A stretch of DNA of 64,000 nucleotides, from contig NZ_PJAI02000004.1 of NCBI RefSeq assembly GCF_002843355.2, positions 1-64,000 of the forward strand. The letters run 5' to 3'. This DNA comes from Colwellia echini. GTDB taxonomy: Bacteria; Pseudomonadota; Gammaproteobacteria; Enterobacterales; Alteromonadaceae. The notes under the pieces are model-generated. The model searched no databases, was not told the origin of the DNA, and saw only the letters and a program-made list of their open reading frames with translations. Within the stretch, counting starts at the first letter, position 1; every line of letters begins with the position of its first letter. Below, piece after piece: positions 28,373-36,877 of the stretch. Position numbers and translations under genes: made by a program.

Positions 28373-29313
28373 AGATTAATAACATTAATTTCCTGCCCAA
28401 TGGTAACCGTTTTTCCAGCAGGTAATCTTTGCCAAGCAGTATTCGCTGCTTCTAAACAAACATATTCTTGCTCACCATTTAGGTGCACATCTACCATAGA
28501 TTTTGCTAATTCAGCACCTGGATTCCATAACACCCACTGCTGACAATTGCTGCTAATGATGTCAATTTTACGTTGCCATTGACTGTCAACTAAACTCATT
28601 TTTTCATTACTATGATATATTCGATCAATCTCGCCAACACAGCTCACGGGTTGTTGTTGTAAACTAGATTTACCCGTTAACTTATCGTCATATTCAACAT
28701 TGGTTAACGCTGTGACCGTAATGTTGGCCGGATTACTTACGCTAAAATAACTATGAAGCGCCGTTGAATATGCAGCATCGTCTTTACTAAGATTTGTCAT
28801 CTCAAGTGTTTGCTTGAAGTTTTTACCAAAAAAAAGTGTTTGTGTGACTCGATAAGCATTCGGCCAAAGTGAATGTTGATTTTCTCCCGCTAAAACTAGC
28901 ACTAGCGTAACGCCTTTTTCATCGGCATTAATACTCATTATTGTCCACGGTAGTTGGCGTGCAAAACCATGATTACCAGCATTAACTTGCTCTTCTGCTG
29001 TTTCGCTGGGATCTAAAGCGACTTGAGCAGCCTCTAAATTAGGTCTGCTATAAGTGCCAAACCAAGGCCAACAAAGCGGTATGCCGCCGCGAATGGCTTT
29101 ACCCGTTTCGTAACTAGTTTGCTTACTTAACCAAAAAATATCTTTATGCCCTGTCGGCGTGAAACTTAATACATGGCCGCCATATAAGCTTACCCTTGCT
29201 TTGCAGTTTGAGTGATTGATATTCACTCCATCTGGATATTGCGCATCATTATTATGATTTAAAGAAATTGATGTAACTTGAGCGAAATTATTTTCTAAGA
29301 GTATATTATTCAT
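28369..29313 (-). CDS. D-hexose-6-phosphate mutarotase (YeaD-like aldose epimerase)
   Basis: 314 residues of the galactose-mutarotase fold. Motifs [22 protein letters not shown] (catalytic His region), [10 protein letters not shown] and the late [13 protein letters not shown] / YVCLEAAN (catalytic Glu region) match glucose-6-phosphate 1-epimerase family members. It interconverts anomers of hexose 6-phosphates. Monocistronic; convergent with mutH. Confidence 0.9.
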   Translation of the reverse strand: MNNILLENNFAQVTSISLNHNNDAQYPDGVNINHSNCKARVSLYGGHVLSFTPTGHKDIFWLSKQTSYETGKAIRGGIPLCWPWFGTYSRPNLEAAQVALDPSETAEEQVNAGNHGFARQLPWTIMSINADEKGVTLVLVLAGENQHSLWPNAYRVTQTLFFGKNFKQTLEMTNLSKDDAAYSTALHSYFSVSNPANITVTALTNVEYDDKLTGKSSLQQQPVSCVGEIDRIYHSNEKMSLVDSQWQRKIDIISSNCQQWVLWNPGAELAKSMVDVHLNGEQEYVCLEAANTAWQRLPAGKTVTIGQEINVINL

Positions 29314-29474
29314 GAGAATCGCTTATTTTTGATATATTAAATATTAATTAAAAAATATTAACTTATAAAATTATTGGTTATATAAACTTCGGTTTCTAAG
29401 CTGTTAGCTTTACATTATCAATGCTTTTGGTTTTCACCTATGAGCTCAACGAAAGGTTTAAACACTCGCTTTAT

Positions 29475-31679
29475 CTACCAACTCTTCCCTAGCGAAAAGA
29501 AAAAGGTATATTGTCCGCCAGTTGCATAACCTACACCTAGGGCAACGGGGCCATATCCAGTATTAGTTCCCACATATATACTATTTGAATAGATTAAATC
29601 GGTATAGTCAACGATTTCATCAGCATGCCAAATATTACCAGCTTCTATACTCGCTCCTAAATAAATAGGTAAACCTGAACTTCCAGGAATATCATAGCCT
29701 AAATCATATTGATAAACAGCCGCAGCGAATACTTTATCTACACCAATCAAAGCATCTTGCGAATATCCTGATAAATTTAAAAAACCACCGAGTTCAGTTA
29801 TATGAACACTAAAATCATCTTCATTATTCATAGTGTAAAAAGAGGCTATACCGACAAAAGAGTGACCCGAAAAACCAAAAGCTCCACGCCAATCAAAACT
29901 AAATATTTGTGCACTATCCCTGCGTGTTGGTTCTGTTTCAGGTAAATACTTGTCATTTAGCCATTGCATTTTAATTAATAACTTATTACCTGCCGTAGGG
30001 AAATTTATGCTGTTAAGCGTATCGTAACCAAAAGTTAAATAAGTACCGTAAGTATTGTATTCCAAATTATCTAAAGAAGATGATTCAACTGAAACATCAC
30101 CCGTTTCAGCAAGTACGCCAAATTCAACGATACCATCAAACGAATAATCATAACCTAACGCTAATGTAGAAAAGTAAAAGTCATTAACGAGCTCTTGGCG
30201 AGTATTGTTTTCTTGCCACTTATCTTGTTGAAAACCGACACGGGCTCTGCTGTATAAATCAAATTCTTTAATGATAGGTTGGTAGAATTCAGTTGCTATC
30301 ATACTCTCCCAGCCAAACTCCAACTCATTAAGCCAACGACCACCATAAGAGTTTAAATCTGTCATTAAGTATGACGCATTAACAAATGCAAAGGCTCTGT
30401 TACCAAAATCCATTTTTAAGTTAAAGCCTAAATCAAGATAATTAGGCCCCCAAGATTTAGCTTCGGCGATTAAAGTAATTATTCTCCCGTCTGGAGCCTC
30501 ACTAAATTCAACAGTGACCTGTTCAAATGCATCTAGCGCATAAACTCTTGAGATAGCTAAATTCAATGCTTCTTTGGTTATTGGTTTACCTAATTGCACA
30601 TCGAAGTGTTCGAGGATTATATCATCCGCTACTTGAGAATTATTACGAATGTGTATTTCTTTGATATTTTGAGGGAATTCATCAAACCACTGCTTGGCTT
30701 TTAATTTTTTCTGATGCACATGTGCTTGATAATCTTCATCATTTATAGAAAGTGGTTTCAATAGCGCTAACTTTGAATTAGCCTCTTGCTCTCCTAGCTT
30801 TAATGCCTGTGGTAAAATCGACCAATCACCAGTACCAAGCTTATCAATTGCTGGGCGTAAAAAAATATCCTTTTTATCTAATAAAGATTTTTGCGCTAAG
30901 GTAGTATTATTGGTTAACACCGTAGATAGTTGATTAAGTACCGCTACTGCACTGGTTAGCTCTTGTTTATTGACTAATGGCGAGCCTATATCAACGGCAA
31001 TAACAATATCTGCTCCCATGGCTTTAATTACATCAACAGGCATATTATCGGTGATCCCACCATCAACTAATAATTCTCCATTAATATTAGTTGCCGCATA
31101 TACACCTGGCACTGATGCTGAAGCTTTCATCACTACATCAATATTACCAGATTCAAGCACCACCTTTTTAGCTGTTGCTATATTAGAAGCTACTGCTCGA
31201 TACGGAATAGCAAGATCATCAAAACTAGTAAACGTAGTAACTGGGCCCGTTGACAGTTGAAATACTTGGTACGCACTTTGCCCAAGCAATAGACCTTGCG
31301 GGACTTTAAATTGACCATCACTGTAACCTACACGTAATGCAAAATTATAAACATCTCTATGCTGCTTATTATTATAAGATAATGATTGCCGAGGGATTTC
31401 ATCTGAATAACTATCAGACCAAGGCAAGCCTAACATAATCACTTCAATTTCATCTGCGCTATAGCCCAAAGCATACATACCAGCTACATATGAACCAATA
31501 CTGGTTCCAGCTATATAATCGATTGGAATATTATTTTGCTCAAGCACTTTAAGTACGCCAACATGTGCTGAGCCTTTAGCTCCTCCCCCACTAAGCACTA
31601 AGCCAATTTTGTCGCGAGCTTCAACTAAAAAGCTCAAGCTTAATAATTGCAGAGATATAATAGTTAAAATAAAACGCAT
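29475..31679 (-). CDS. Patatin-like phospholipase with POTRA and outer-membrane barrel (PlpD-like, type Vd)
   Basis: 734 residues. A signal peptide (1-21) is followed by a patatin domain with GGGAKG (31-36, oxyanion hole), nucleophile Ser60 in GTSIG and Asp206 in DGGITDN. About residues 330-410 form one POTRA-like domain (IKEIHIRNNSQVADDIILEHF). About 420-734 is a beta-barrel rich in alternating aromatic strands, ending FFFSLGKSW with a terminal aromatic residue as BAM substrates have. This is the domain order of P. aeruginosa PlpD, the type Vd autotransporter. The active-site dyad is intact, so a lipolytic enzyme at the cell surface is expected. Single gene. Confidence 0.88.
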   Translation of the reverse strand: MRFILTIISLQLLSLSFLVEARDKIGLVLSGGGAKGSAHVGVLKVLEQNNIPIDYIAGTSIGSYVAGMYALGYSADEIEVIMLGLPWSDSYSDEIPRQSLSYNNKQHRDVYNFALRVGYSDGQFKVPQGLLLGQSAYQVFQLSTGPVTTFTSFDDLAIPYRAVASNIATAKKVVLESGNIDVVMKASASVPGVYAATNINGELLVDGGITDNMPVDVIKAMGADIVIAVDIGSPLVNKQELTSAVAVLNQLSTVLTNNTTLAQKSLLDKKDIFLRPAIDKLGTGDWSILPQALKLGEQEANSKLALLKPLSINDEDYQAHVHQKKLKAKQWFDEFPQNIKEIHIRNNSQVADDIILEHFDVQLGKPITKEALNLAISRVYALDAFEQVTVEFSEAPDGRIITLIAEAKSWGPNYLDLGFNLKMDFGNRAFAFVNASYLMTDLNSYGGRWLNELEFGWESMIATEFYQPIIKEFDLYSRARVGFQQDKWQENNTRQELVNDFYFSTLALGYDYSFDGIVEFGVLAETGDVSVESSSLDNLEYNTYGTYLTFGYDTLNSINFPTAGNKLLIKMQWLNDKYLPETEPTRRDSAQIFSFDWRGAFGFSGHSFVGIASFYTMNNEDDFSVHITELGGFLNLSGYSQDALIGVDKVFAAAVYQYDLGYDIPGSSGLPIYLGASIEAGNIWHADEIVDYTDLIYSNSIYVGTNTGYGPVALGVGYATGGQYTFFFSLGKSW

Positions 31680-31744
31680 ACCAAAGCCTAAAAGATAATT
31701 AAATTAATGGAATATAAAACTGAAAAAGAGCATTACGCAGGTTG

Positions 31745-31792
31745 TTATACCATTTGAAGATGATTTATTTAGTCTTTCAATTGGTATTATAA
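31745..31792. repeat. Short imperfect palindrome, copy 2
   Basis: TTATACCATTTGAAG at the left and CTTTCAATTGGTATTATAA at the right form an imperfect hairpin like that at 26484-26529. It lies 66 bases upstream of the patatin gene. Confidence 0.5.
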
Positions 31793-31904
31793 ACAAATAA
31801 TATAACACAAGGTTATCGTAAACAAAGCTAATAAACACTTGAATTAAAACAAGGATTATTAAATAAAAATTAAATTAGTATTATCTATATGAGCGAATAG
31901 TCAT

Positions 31905-31956
31905 TGCAGGGATAAATAAGGCTGTATAGCATTTTCCATATCCCTAATTCAGCTAC
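31905..31956 (+). repeat. MITE family, short form copy E (degenerate)
   Basis: The bases GGGATAAATAAGGCTGT and TAGCATTTTCCATATCCC track the short copy D (33788-33845) closely, with decayed ends. It stands just 3' of msrQ. Confidence 0.6.
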
Positions 31957-31966
31957 TTATTCGTGT

Positions 31967-32593
31967 TTAGGTGTTGGAAGGAAAGAAAGTTAACAACATC
32001 GCCTTTAGCTTTTTATAACGAAAACTTAATAAGATGACTGTTAGTACAATATAAAACAATGGGGATATTAGCTCTGATTTGACAGACCAATAGAAGTGTA
32101 TTGCAACCAAAATTACGATGAGATAATTGAAGTTGTGTAAGTGCTGCCAAGACTTACCCATTTTCCGCCTAAGGGTGTTATGCGAAGTAATAGCTAATAA
32201 CGTAAGTAGTACAAAGCCTACCATACCAATAGAAATATACGGACGTTCCACAACTTCATTAAAAAACAATGACCAAGCAAATTGTAAATCAAAAGCAATA
32301 AAATTTAAAACGTGCATAAAAGCATAACTAAAGGCATATAAACCTAATAAGCGCCTAACCTGTATTAAATAACCTTGTTTAAATTTTTTAGCTAACGGCG
32401 AAATCAATAAGGTTATTAATAACAAGTTAAAAGCGCCGATACCCGTAAAGTGAATAACACGCTGTACCGGATCTGCACCTAATTGATCGATAAAAGCCAA
32501 ATAATACAGTTCTACTATAGGCAATAATGCCGCTAGGTGAATAAACACCTTTAAGCTAAAGACTTTAGTTGATGTTTTTAGTTTAGTGTTCAT
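31967..32593 (-). CDS. msrQ: Heme membrane subunit MsrQ
   Basis: 208 residues with about six membrane segments of the ferric-reductase-like type. Likely heme histidines are in AFSYAFMHVLNF, WQHLHNFNYL and VAIHFYW. MsrQ passes electrons from the quinone pool to MsrP for periplasmic methionine sulfoxide repair. It begins 28 bases after msrP on the same strand, so one operon. The family usually carries b-type heme without FAD when paired with MsrP. Confidence 0.93.
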   Translation of the reverse strand: MNTKLKTSTKVFSLKVFIHLAALLPIVELYYLAFIDQLGADPVQRVIHFTGIGAFNLLLITLLISPLAKKFKQGYLIQVRRLLGLYAFSYAFMHVLNFIAFDLQFAWSLFFNEVVERPYISIGMVGFVLLTLLAITSHNTLRRKMGKSWQHLHNFNYLIVILVAIHFYWSVKSELISPLFYIVLTVILLSFRYKKLKAMLLTFFPSNT

Positions 32594-32621
32594 TCACCTA
32601 ATTCCAATGACTATTAGCCAA

Positions 32622-33647
32622 TCAATAATACTTGTTTAAATCCATTCCCTTGTAGAGATGAGCTACTTCTTCTCCATAACCATTAAACGGTAAAGTTTCG
32701 GTGCGATTACGAGAAAATAAACCTCCAGAGGTAATTCGCCTTTCACTCGCTTGGCTCCATCTAGGGTGATCATGGTTTGGATTTACGTTAGCATAGAAAC
32801 CGTATTCATTAGGAGCAAGTTGCTGCCAAGTAGTTTTCGGTTGCTCGCTTACTAACTTGATAGAAACGATAGATTTAATACTTTTAAAACCATACTTCCA
32901 AGGTACAACTAAGCGAATTGGTGCGCCATTTTGTGGTGGTAACGTTTTACCATAAAGCCCTACACTCATTAACGTTAATGGATTCATTGCTTCATCAAGT
33001 CTTAAACCTTCGACATACGGGTAGTTAATTCCGCCACCTAAGCGCCTATCAGCTTGCCCTGGCATTTGCTTAGGATCATAAAGTGTTTCAAAAAGCACGT
33101 ATTTGGCCGATGAATTAGGTGCTACTTTTTTTAATAAGTCAGCTAATGAAAAACCAATCCAAGGCACAACCATCGACCATGTTTCAACACAGCGCAGTCG
33201 ATAAATTCGCTCTTCTAACGCGAACATAGTGGTTAAATCATCATAATCTAAGGTAATGGGATGATCGCATTCACCAGAAATAGTTAATTGCCAAGGGTCA
33301 ACCTTAAAGTTTTGCGCTAATTCTGCAGGCTGCTCTTTTTGTGCGCCAAATTCATAGAAGTTATTATGGCTGATCACTTTATTTTCAGGTGTTTTAATTA
33401 AAGCTTGATTAGCTTTATCTGCAGTAAACTTTAATGGCGTTGTTTTAAAAACTGAGTTTTTATTACTATCCGCTGGTTCACTATCAAAAAAACCAGCATT
33501 GGCTTTATTAGCAATCGCTGAGCTAAGTAAAGCCCCTGCACCTAAAAACCCCATGCTTTTAACAAGTTGGCGGCGTTGTAAATAAACAGATTCATCAGTA
33601 ATGTCTGATGATTTGAGCGTATTTTTATTCTTGAAATTTAATAACAT
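32622..33647 (-). CDS. msrP: Periplasmic methionine sulfoxide reductase catalytic subunit MsrP
   Basis: 341 residues; molybdopterin enzyme that reduces protein-bound methionine sulfoxide in the periplasm. A Tat signal with [10 protein letters not shown] (RR at 25-26) and a hydrophobic segment ends near ANAG at about 51. The molybdenum ligand is Cys153 in [15 protein letters not shown]. Other family blocks are [27 protein letters not shown] and the C-terminal [17 protein letters not shown] stretch. First gene of msrP-msrQ; the upstream gap holds a short MITE copy and a TTGGT repeat. Confidence 0.94.
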   Translation of the reverse strand: MLLNFKNKNTLKSSDITDESVYLQRRQLVKSMGFLGAGALLSSAIANKANAGFFDSEPADSNKNSVFKTTPLKFTADKANQALIKTPENKVISHNNFYEFGAQKEQPAELAQNFKVDPWQLTISGECDHPITLDYDDLTTMFALEERIYRLRCVETWSMVVPWIGFSLADLLKKVAPNSSAKYVLFETLYDPKQMPGQADRRLGGGINYPYVEGLRLDEAMNPLTLMSVGLYGKTLPPQNGAPIRLVVPWKYGFKSIKSIVSIKLVSEQPKTTWQQLAPNEYGFYANVNPNHDHPRWSQASERRITSGGLFSRNRTETLPFNGYGEEVAHLYKGMDLNKYY

Positions 33648-33787
33648 AAAGTGTCTACTCAGTTGTTAATTTAAGTTCAGATTAGGTTTAGTTTAAATTT
33701 AGTTAAAGTTTAAAATCAAAAGGCTAATCTAATAGACACGTTTAACGCGTAAATAATTTCAATCAAAAGCATTAAGTTAATTATTTT

Positions 33788-33845
33788 AACCTGAGTGCGG
33801 GATAATTAAGGCTGTTGTAGTATTTGCTTATCCCAATATCAGGTT
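33788..33845 (+). mobile_element. MITE-like element, short form copy D
   Basis: 58 bases bounded by AACCTGAGTGCGGGATAA and TTATCCCAATATCAGGTT, flanked on both sides by ATTTT (33783-33787 and 33846-33850). Only the two ends and GCTGTTGTAG remain from the full-length element, so it looks like an internal-deletion form that still shows a target duplication. Confidence 0.75.
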
Positions 33846-33920
33846 ATTTTAGTTTTTACAGCTTTGCTTATACCGTTTTATATTCACAGCTCTAATTATG
33901 CTGTTTTAATTAAATTTAGC

Positions 33921-33945
33921 TTGGTTTGGTTTGGTTTGGTTTGGT
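33921..33945 (+). repeat. TTGGT pentanucleotide repeat, five units
   Basis: Five perfect TTGGT units, followed by looser TTTAG/TTTGG-like sequence to 33990. It lies about 275 bases upstream of msrP and 26 bases 3' of the glutaredoxin-like gene. Unit number may vary by slippage. Confidence 0.9.
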
Positions 33946-33970
33946 ATAGCTTAGCTTTATTTAGTTTCGT

Positions 33971-34345
33971 TTAGATTGGTTTAGTTAAGTTTTGTAAATA
34001 AGTTACAATATCACTCGATTCATATAACCATTCTACTTGCCCTGTTTCCTTTTCAATACGTAAACAAGGTACTTTGCGTTTACCGCCTTCACGAGTAAGC
34101 TCTTCGCTATATTCATTATTTGCATTGATGTTACGCAAGTCAATATTTAAGCCTTCGCGCTTAATTGCTCTGCGCACTTTCACACAAAATGGACACGAAG
34201 GTAATTGGTATAAACTTAATCTTTGAGTAGCTGTATCTAGCTTAGCTTGATCTTCAAGGTTACGTTTAGGCGAACTTGGTGAAAATATAACATTTAGTAA
34301 TAATATTAATTGGCCTATTGGCCAACGGATTGCTTTCATTAACAT
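33971..34345 (-). CDS. Glutaredoxin-like / GST N-terminal domain protein
   Basis: 124 residues. A short hydrophobic N-terminus (about 8-23) is followed by a glutaredoxin fold with dithiol active site CPFC in LPSCPFCVKVRRAIKREGLN, the cis-proline in KVPCLRIE, and a YESSDIVTYLQNL glutathione-binding end. It is likely a membrane-near or exported thiol-disulfide protein. An extra Cys sits beside the cis-Pro. It precedes msrP on the same strand but is separated by more than 320 bases, so a shared operon is unlikely. Confidence 0.8.
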   Translation of the reverse strand: MLMKAIRWPIGQLILLLNVIFSPSSPKRNLEDQAKLDTATQRLSLYQLPSCPFCVKVRRAIKREGLNIDLRNINANNEYSEELTREGGKRKVPCLRIEKETGQVEWLYESSDIVTYLQNLTKPI

Positions 34346-34478
34346 AATAAATAATAACTCGGGTTAATTAAATAAAACTAAAGCAGCTACATTATTATTT
34401 AAACAAATAAGTAGCGTTTTAGTGTGTTCAGTTGCATTTGCAGTAAATATGTTTGTTATGCCTTTCTTGTAGATTCAA

Positions 34479-35030
34479 TTACCACATTAAATCATCAGGA
34501 ATTTGATAATCAGCATACGGGTCTTCTTCATCTATTTCAGGACTTTCAATTTTATCATTTTGGACAAGAATAATATCTTTATTTAACTCAGCTATTTTTG
34601 CGGCAGTTTCACTAGTGACAATAAAGGTAGTTTCATTTAAGCCACACAACGCTAAACGACCATTTACTAGAGCTTTATGCGTGCTAGCATCAAGCGCTAA
34701 TTTTTTAACCTTATTGTCAAAGGTATAATTATATTCGGTATCACCATTTACGCCTTTAAGGTGATGATGTTCAAGAATTTGTTTAATGCGTAATTGTTGT
34801 TCTTTATTGGCTAATTCTATTTTTTTCGCTTCATTAAGTGCAGAGTCTTTAGCGGCTTTATCAGCTTTTGATAGTACTAAGTCTTGTTTTACTTGTTCTT
34901 GCAAACTCGCGTCATGTGCAACACCACTGCGCTTTTGTTTATTTTTCTTACGCTGATCAGTATTAGCCTGACGTGCTTTTTGTTTGGTGGTTAATCCTGC
35001 TTTAAGCAGTTGTTCTTGAAGAGAAGCCAT
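34479..35030 (-). CDS. DUF2058 (YaiL-like) protein
   Basis: 183 residues. The N-terminal SLQEQLLKAGLTTKQKARQANTDQRKKNKQ is highly basic and coiled; the C-terminal part (EYNYTFDNKVKKLALDASTHKALVNGRLALCGL) is the compact DUF2058 core. Relatives are called nucleoprotein or polynucleotide-associated enzyme without proof. The ATG at 35030 has AAGGA six bases upstream; a TTG one codon earlier is less likely. Monocistronic. Confidence 0.85.
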   Translation of the reverse strand: MASLQEQLLKAGLTTKQKARQANTDQRKKNKQKRSGVAHDASLQEQVKQDLVLSKADKAAKDSALNEAKKIELANKEQQLRIKQILEHHHLKGVNGDTEYNYTFDNKVKKLALDASTHKALVNGRLALCGLNETTFIVTSETAAKIAELNKDIILVQNDKIESPEIDEEDPYADYQIPDDLMW

Positions 35031-35266
35031 CAATAATCCTTAATTCATAAATCAAAAGGATTGTTGTCTGCTTAATAAATACAGGCTCTTACCTTAAGAG
35101 TTTAAGAAATCAAATATAGGGTGAATAAATTTACGTTATTCTACCTATATTTATTATGAAGTGCTAATCCATAGAGTGTATTACTGGTATTGCTGTCCAT
35201 TGTCGTACACTAGTAGAATAAAATGAAGATCAGGCACCTAGTACATTCTGTAACGTCATTAAATTC

Positions 35267-35376
35267 AACCAGTTTAGTGCTGATTTTTTGAGTTATTGCT
35301 ATAAAGTGGATAGTGACGTATTCTCAATTTAATTTAAAAAATCTGTTGGGTTATTGTCTTTGTAAATAGAAAGAAT
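35267..35376 (+). repeat. Shared upstream segment, copy 2
   Basis: Partner of 3729-3838 in the opposite direction; carries the invariant block ATAGTGACGTATTCTCAAT at 35310-35328. It ends 40 bases before the GTG start of the gene at 35417. The rest of the gap 35031-35266 shows no gene or terminator. Confidence 0.7.
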
Positions 35377-35416
35377 TATCCAATTCAATAAGCTGTTATA
35401 TTTTTCTGGGGTTTAT

Positions 35417-35836
35417 GTGCAAGAACATGGATCATTTGATATGAAAATAGTTGATCAAACATTAATTATTAAATGTTTTGATTCTTGGAATATTGAAACA
35501 GTCTTAAGGCTGTGTAATGAGTACAAAGAACTTGTAGAAACAATAAATGATAAACCATGGGCCTGCTTAGTTGATATGACTCAATGGGAATTGTCAACAC
35601 CAGAAATGTGGGATGAAATTGATAAATTAAATCAATGGGGTAATAGTAATAACCAAAAATATGAAGCTGTGATTTGTTGCCTGTCAATTCAACAAATGTT
35701 GATGGAAAATAGTCATTCTGCTTTAACCAATGTCGAAACAAATTTTTGTCAAAATATAGATGAAGCATATAAATGGCTAAGCAATTTGGGAGTGTTAAAA
35801 TATAAGGCCATTAAGAACGGACACGTAACCCCGTAA
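35417..35836 (+). CDS. Hypothetical protein, STAS-like feel
   Basis: 139 residues. Pattern beta-beta-alpha-beta-alpha: MKIVDQTLIIKCFDSWNIETV, then KPWACLVDMTQWELSTPEMWDEI, then YEAVICCLS and a final helix. This resembles a family of small Alteromonadales proteins with a STAS-type fold, but no regulatory Ser is evident and function is unknown. GTG is taken as start because GGGG lies five bases upstream; the ATG at residue 9 is an alternative. Flanked by the shared upstream segment and the AAAAGACACTCAC repeat, it looks like cargo of a mobile cassette. Confidence 0.6.
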   Translation: MQEHGSFDMKIVDQTLIIKCFDSWNIETVLRLCNEYKELVETINDKPWACLVDMTQWELSTPEMWDEIDKLNQWGNSNNQKYEAVICCLSIQQMLMENSHSALTNVETNFCQNIDEAYKWLSNLGVLKYKAIKNGHVTP

Positions 35837-35841
35837 TAGAA

Positions 35842-35859
35842 AAATAAAAGACACTCACT
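35842..35859 (+). repeat. Dispersed repeat core, copy 4
   Basis: AAATAAAAGACACTCACT, followed by CATAAT, begins six bases after the stop codon of the gene at 35417. The equivalent copy at 3041-3055 follows the lipoprotein gene. Confidence 0.65.
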
Positions 35860-35897
35860 CATAATTTTTAAACTCTATTCGCGTAAATATCGCTAAA

Positions 35898-36130
35898 ACA
35901 TCAGAGCAATCAAACTTTGCCTGTGCTCAGCAACACATCAAAGCCGCAAACATAACCAACAGTCTAATAGAATTAGTATCCTTTGTAAGTAATCCACAAA
36001 ACACATGCCAACAGGTTTACCAGTTGAGTTACTGGTTTACTTGCAGCTAGCTGAATTAACTAGAAAGTGTATCAGGGAAAACAAGCCAGGATATATCGAG
36101 AAAAAACTACCAAACAATTCACAAAATAGT
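35898..36130 (+). pseudogene. C-terminal remnant of a REP-associated (Y1/RAYT) transposase
   Basis: One frame reads QQHIKAANITNSLIELVSF then VSNPQN. After a one-base shift the next frame reads MPTGLPVELLVYLQLAELTR and KCIRENKPGYIEKKLPN. Together these match the conserved tail of the Alteromonadales RAYT transposases (F-V-G-N-P-R-x-x-M-P-x-G-L-P ... D-Y-L-E-L-V-D-x-T-G-R-C-I-R-x-D-K-R-G-x-I). The N-terminal HUH part is absent and the frame is broken, so it is dead. The next 350 bases up to ppiC show no gene. Confidence 0.6.
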
Positions 36131-36190
36131 TTCATGGCGCAGTATACATTAAGTAACTTCTACGAAGTTATGCCTGTCATATTTTAAATA

Positions 36191-36476
36191 TCTTATAACA
36201 CGCCTTAAAATAAAGAGTATTCATAATATGATTGCTAAAAACTAAGTGAATGCCATTTGCTGGCAGTATTCGATGATAATAACAGGCATGTGAAATGTAA
36301 TTGGGCAAAATGAGGTAATTATCCACATTATTAAAACAATACAAATATAGTCCATTTGTTCTACTATTGTTGCTTTCAAAGTACCTTACTTTCAATTATT
36401 GATAATATGCGTTAATGTACGTGTGCTCAATTATAAATATAACTATAATTTCACATTACAGAAATAGGAAAAAAGT
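36191..36476. other. Gap upstream of ppiC, nothing recognised
   Basis: AT-rich spacer with no supported reading frame or repeat. The ppiC promoter should lie near its right end. Confidence 0.4.
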
Positions 36477-36755
36477 ATGTCTCAAGCAAGCGCACGCCAC
36501 CTTTTAGTGGATACTGAAGAACAATGTTTAACCTTAAAAGCCGAAATTGAAGCCGGTAAAGACTTTGCTGAAGTTGCTAAAGAACATTCGAACTGTCCGT
36601 CAAATGCACAAGGTGGTGATTTAGGTAGTTTTGGTCCAGGTCAAATGGTACCAGAGTTTGATAAAGTTGTTTTTTCAGCGCCATTAAATACAGTACAAGG
36701 CCCTGTACAAACTCAGTTTGGTTATCATTTATTAGAAGTAACTGCTCGTAGCTAA
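36477..36755 (+). CDS. ppiC: Parvulin-type peptidylprolyl isomerase
   Basis: 92 residues, the length of E. coli PpiC. Parvulin motifs SARHLLVDTEEQCLTLKAEI, FAEVAKEHSNCPSNAQGGDLG, FGPGQMVPEFDKVVF and QTQFGYHLLEV are complete. It is a soluble cytoplasmic single-domain rotamase. AGGAAA precedes the ATG. It ends at a strong shared terminator. Confidence 0.94.
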   Translation: MSQASARHLLVDTEEQCLTLKAEIEAGKDFAEVAKEHSNCPSNAQGGDLGSFGPGQMVPEFDKVVFSAPLNTVQGPVQTQFGYHLLEVTARS

Positions 36756-36783
36756 ATAACACCAATCTCATTAAGTATAAAAT

Positions 36784-36813
36784 AAAAAGCCGCAATATAA
36801 TGCGGCTTTTTTG
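36784..36813. terminator. Bidirectional terminator
   Basis: AAAAGCCGCA and TGCGGCTTTT surround ATATAA, followed by a further T-run. It sits between convergent ppiC and the phosphate transporter gene. Confidence 0.92.
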
Positions 36814-36877
36814 TAACTTTTAAAAAGAGAGGAACTCCTCTCTTTCTGTTTGTAAGTTAGGTTAAAGTCTATAACGA

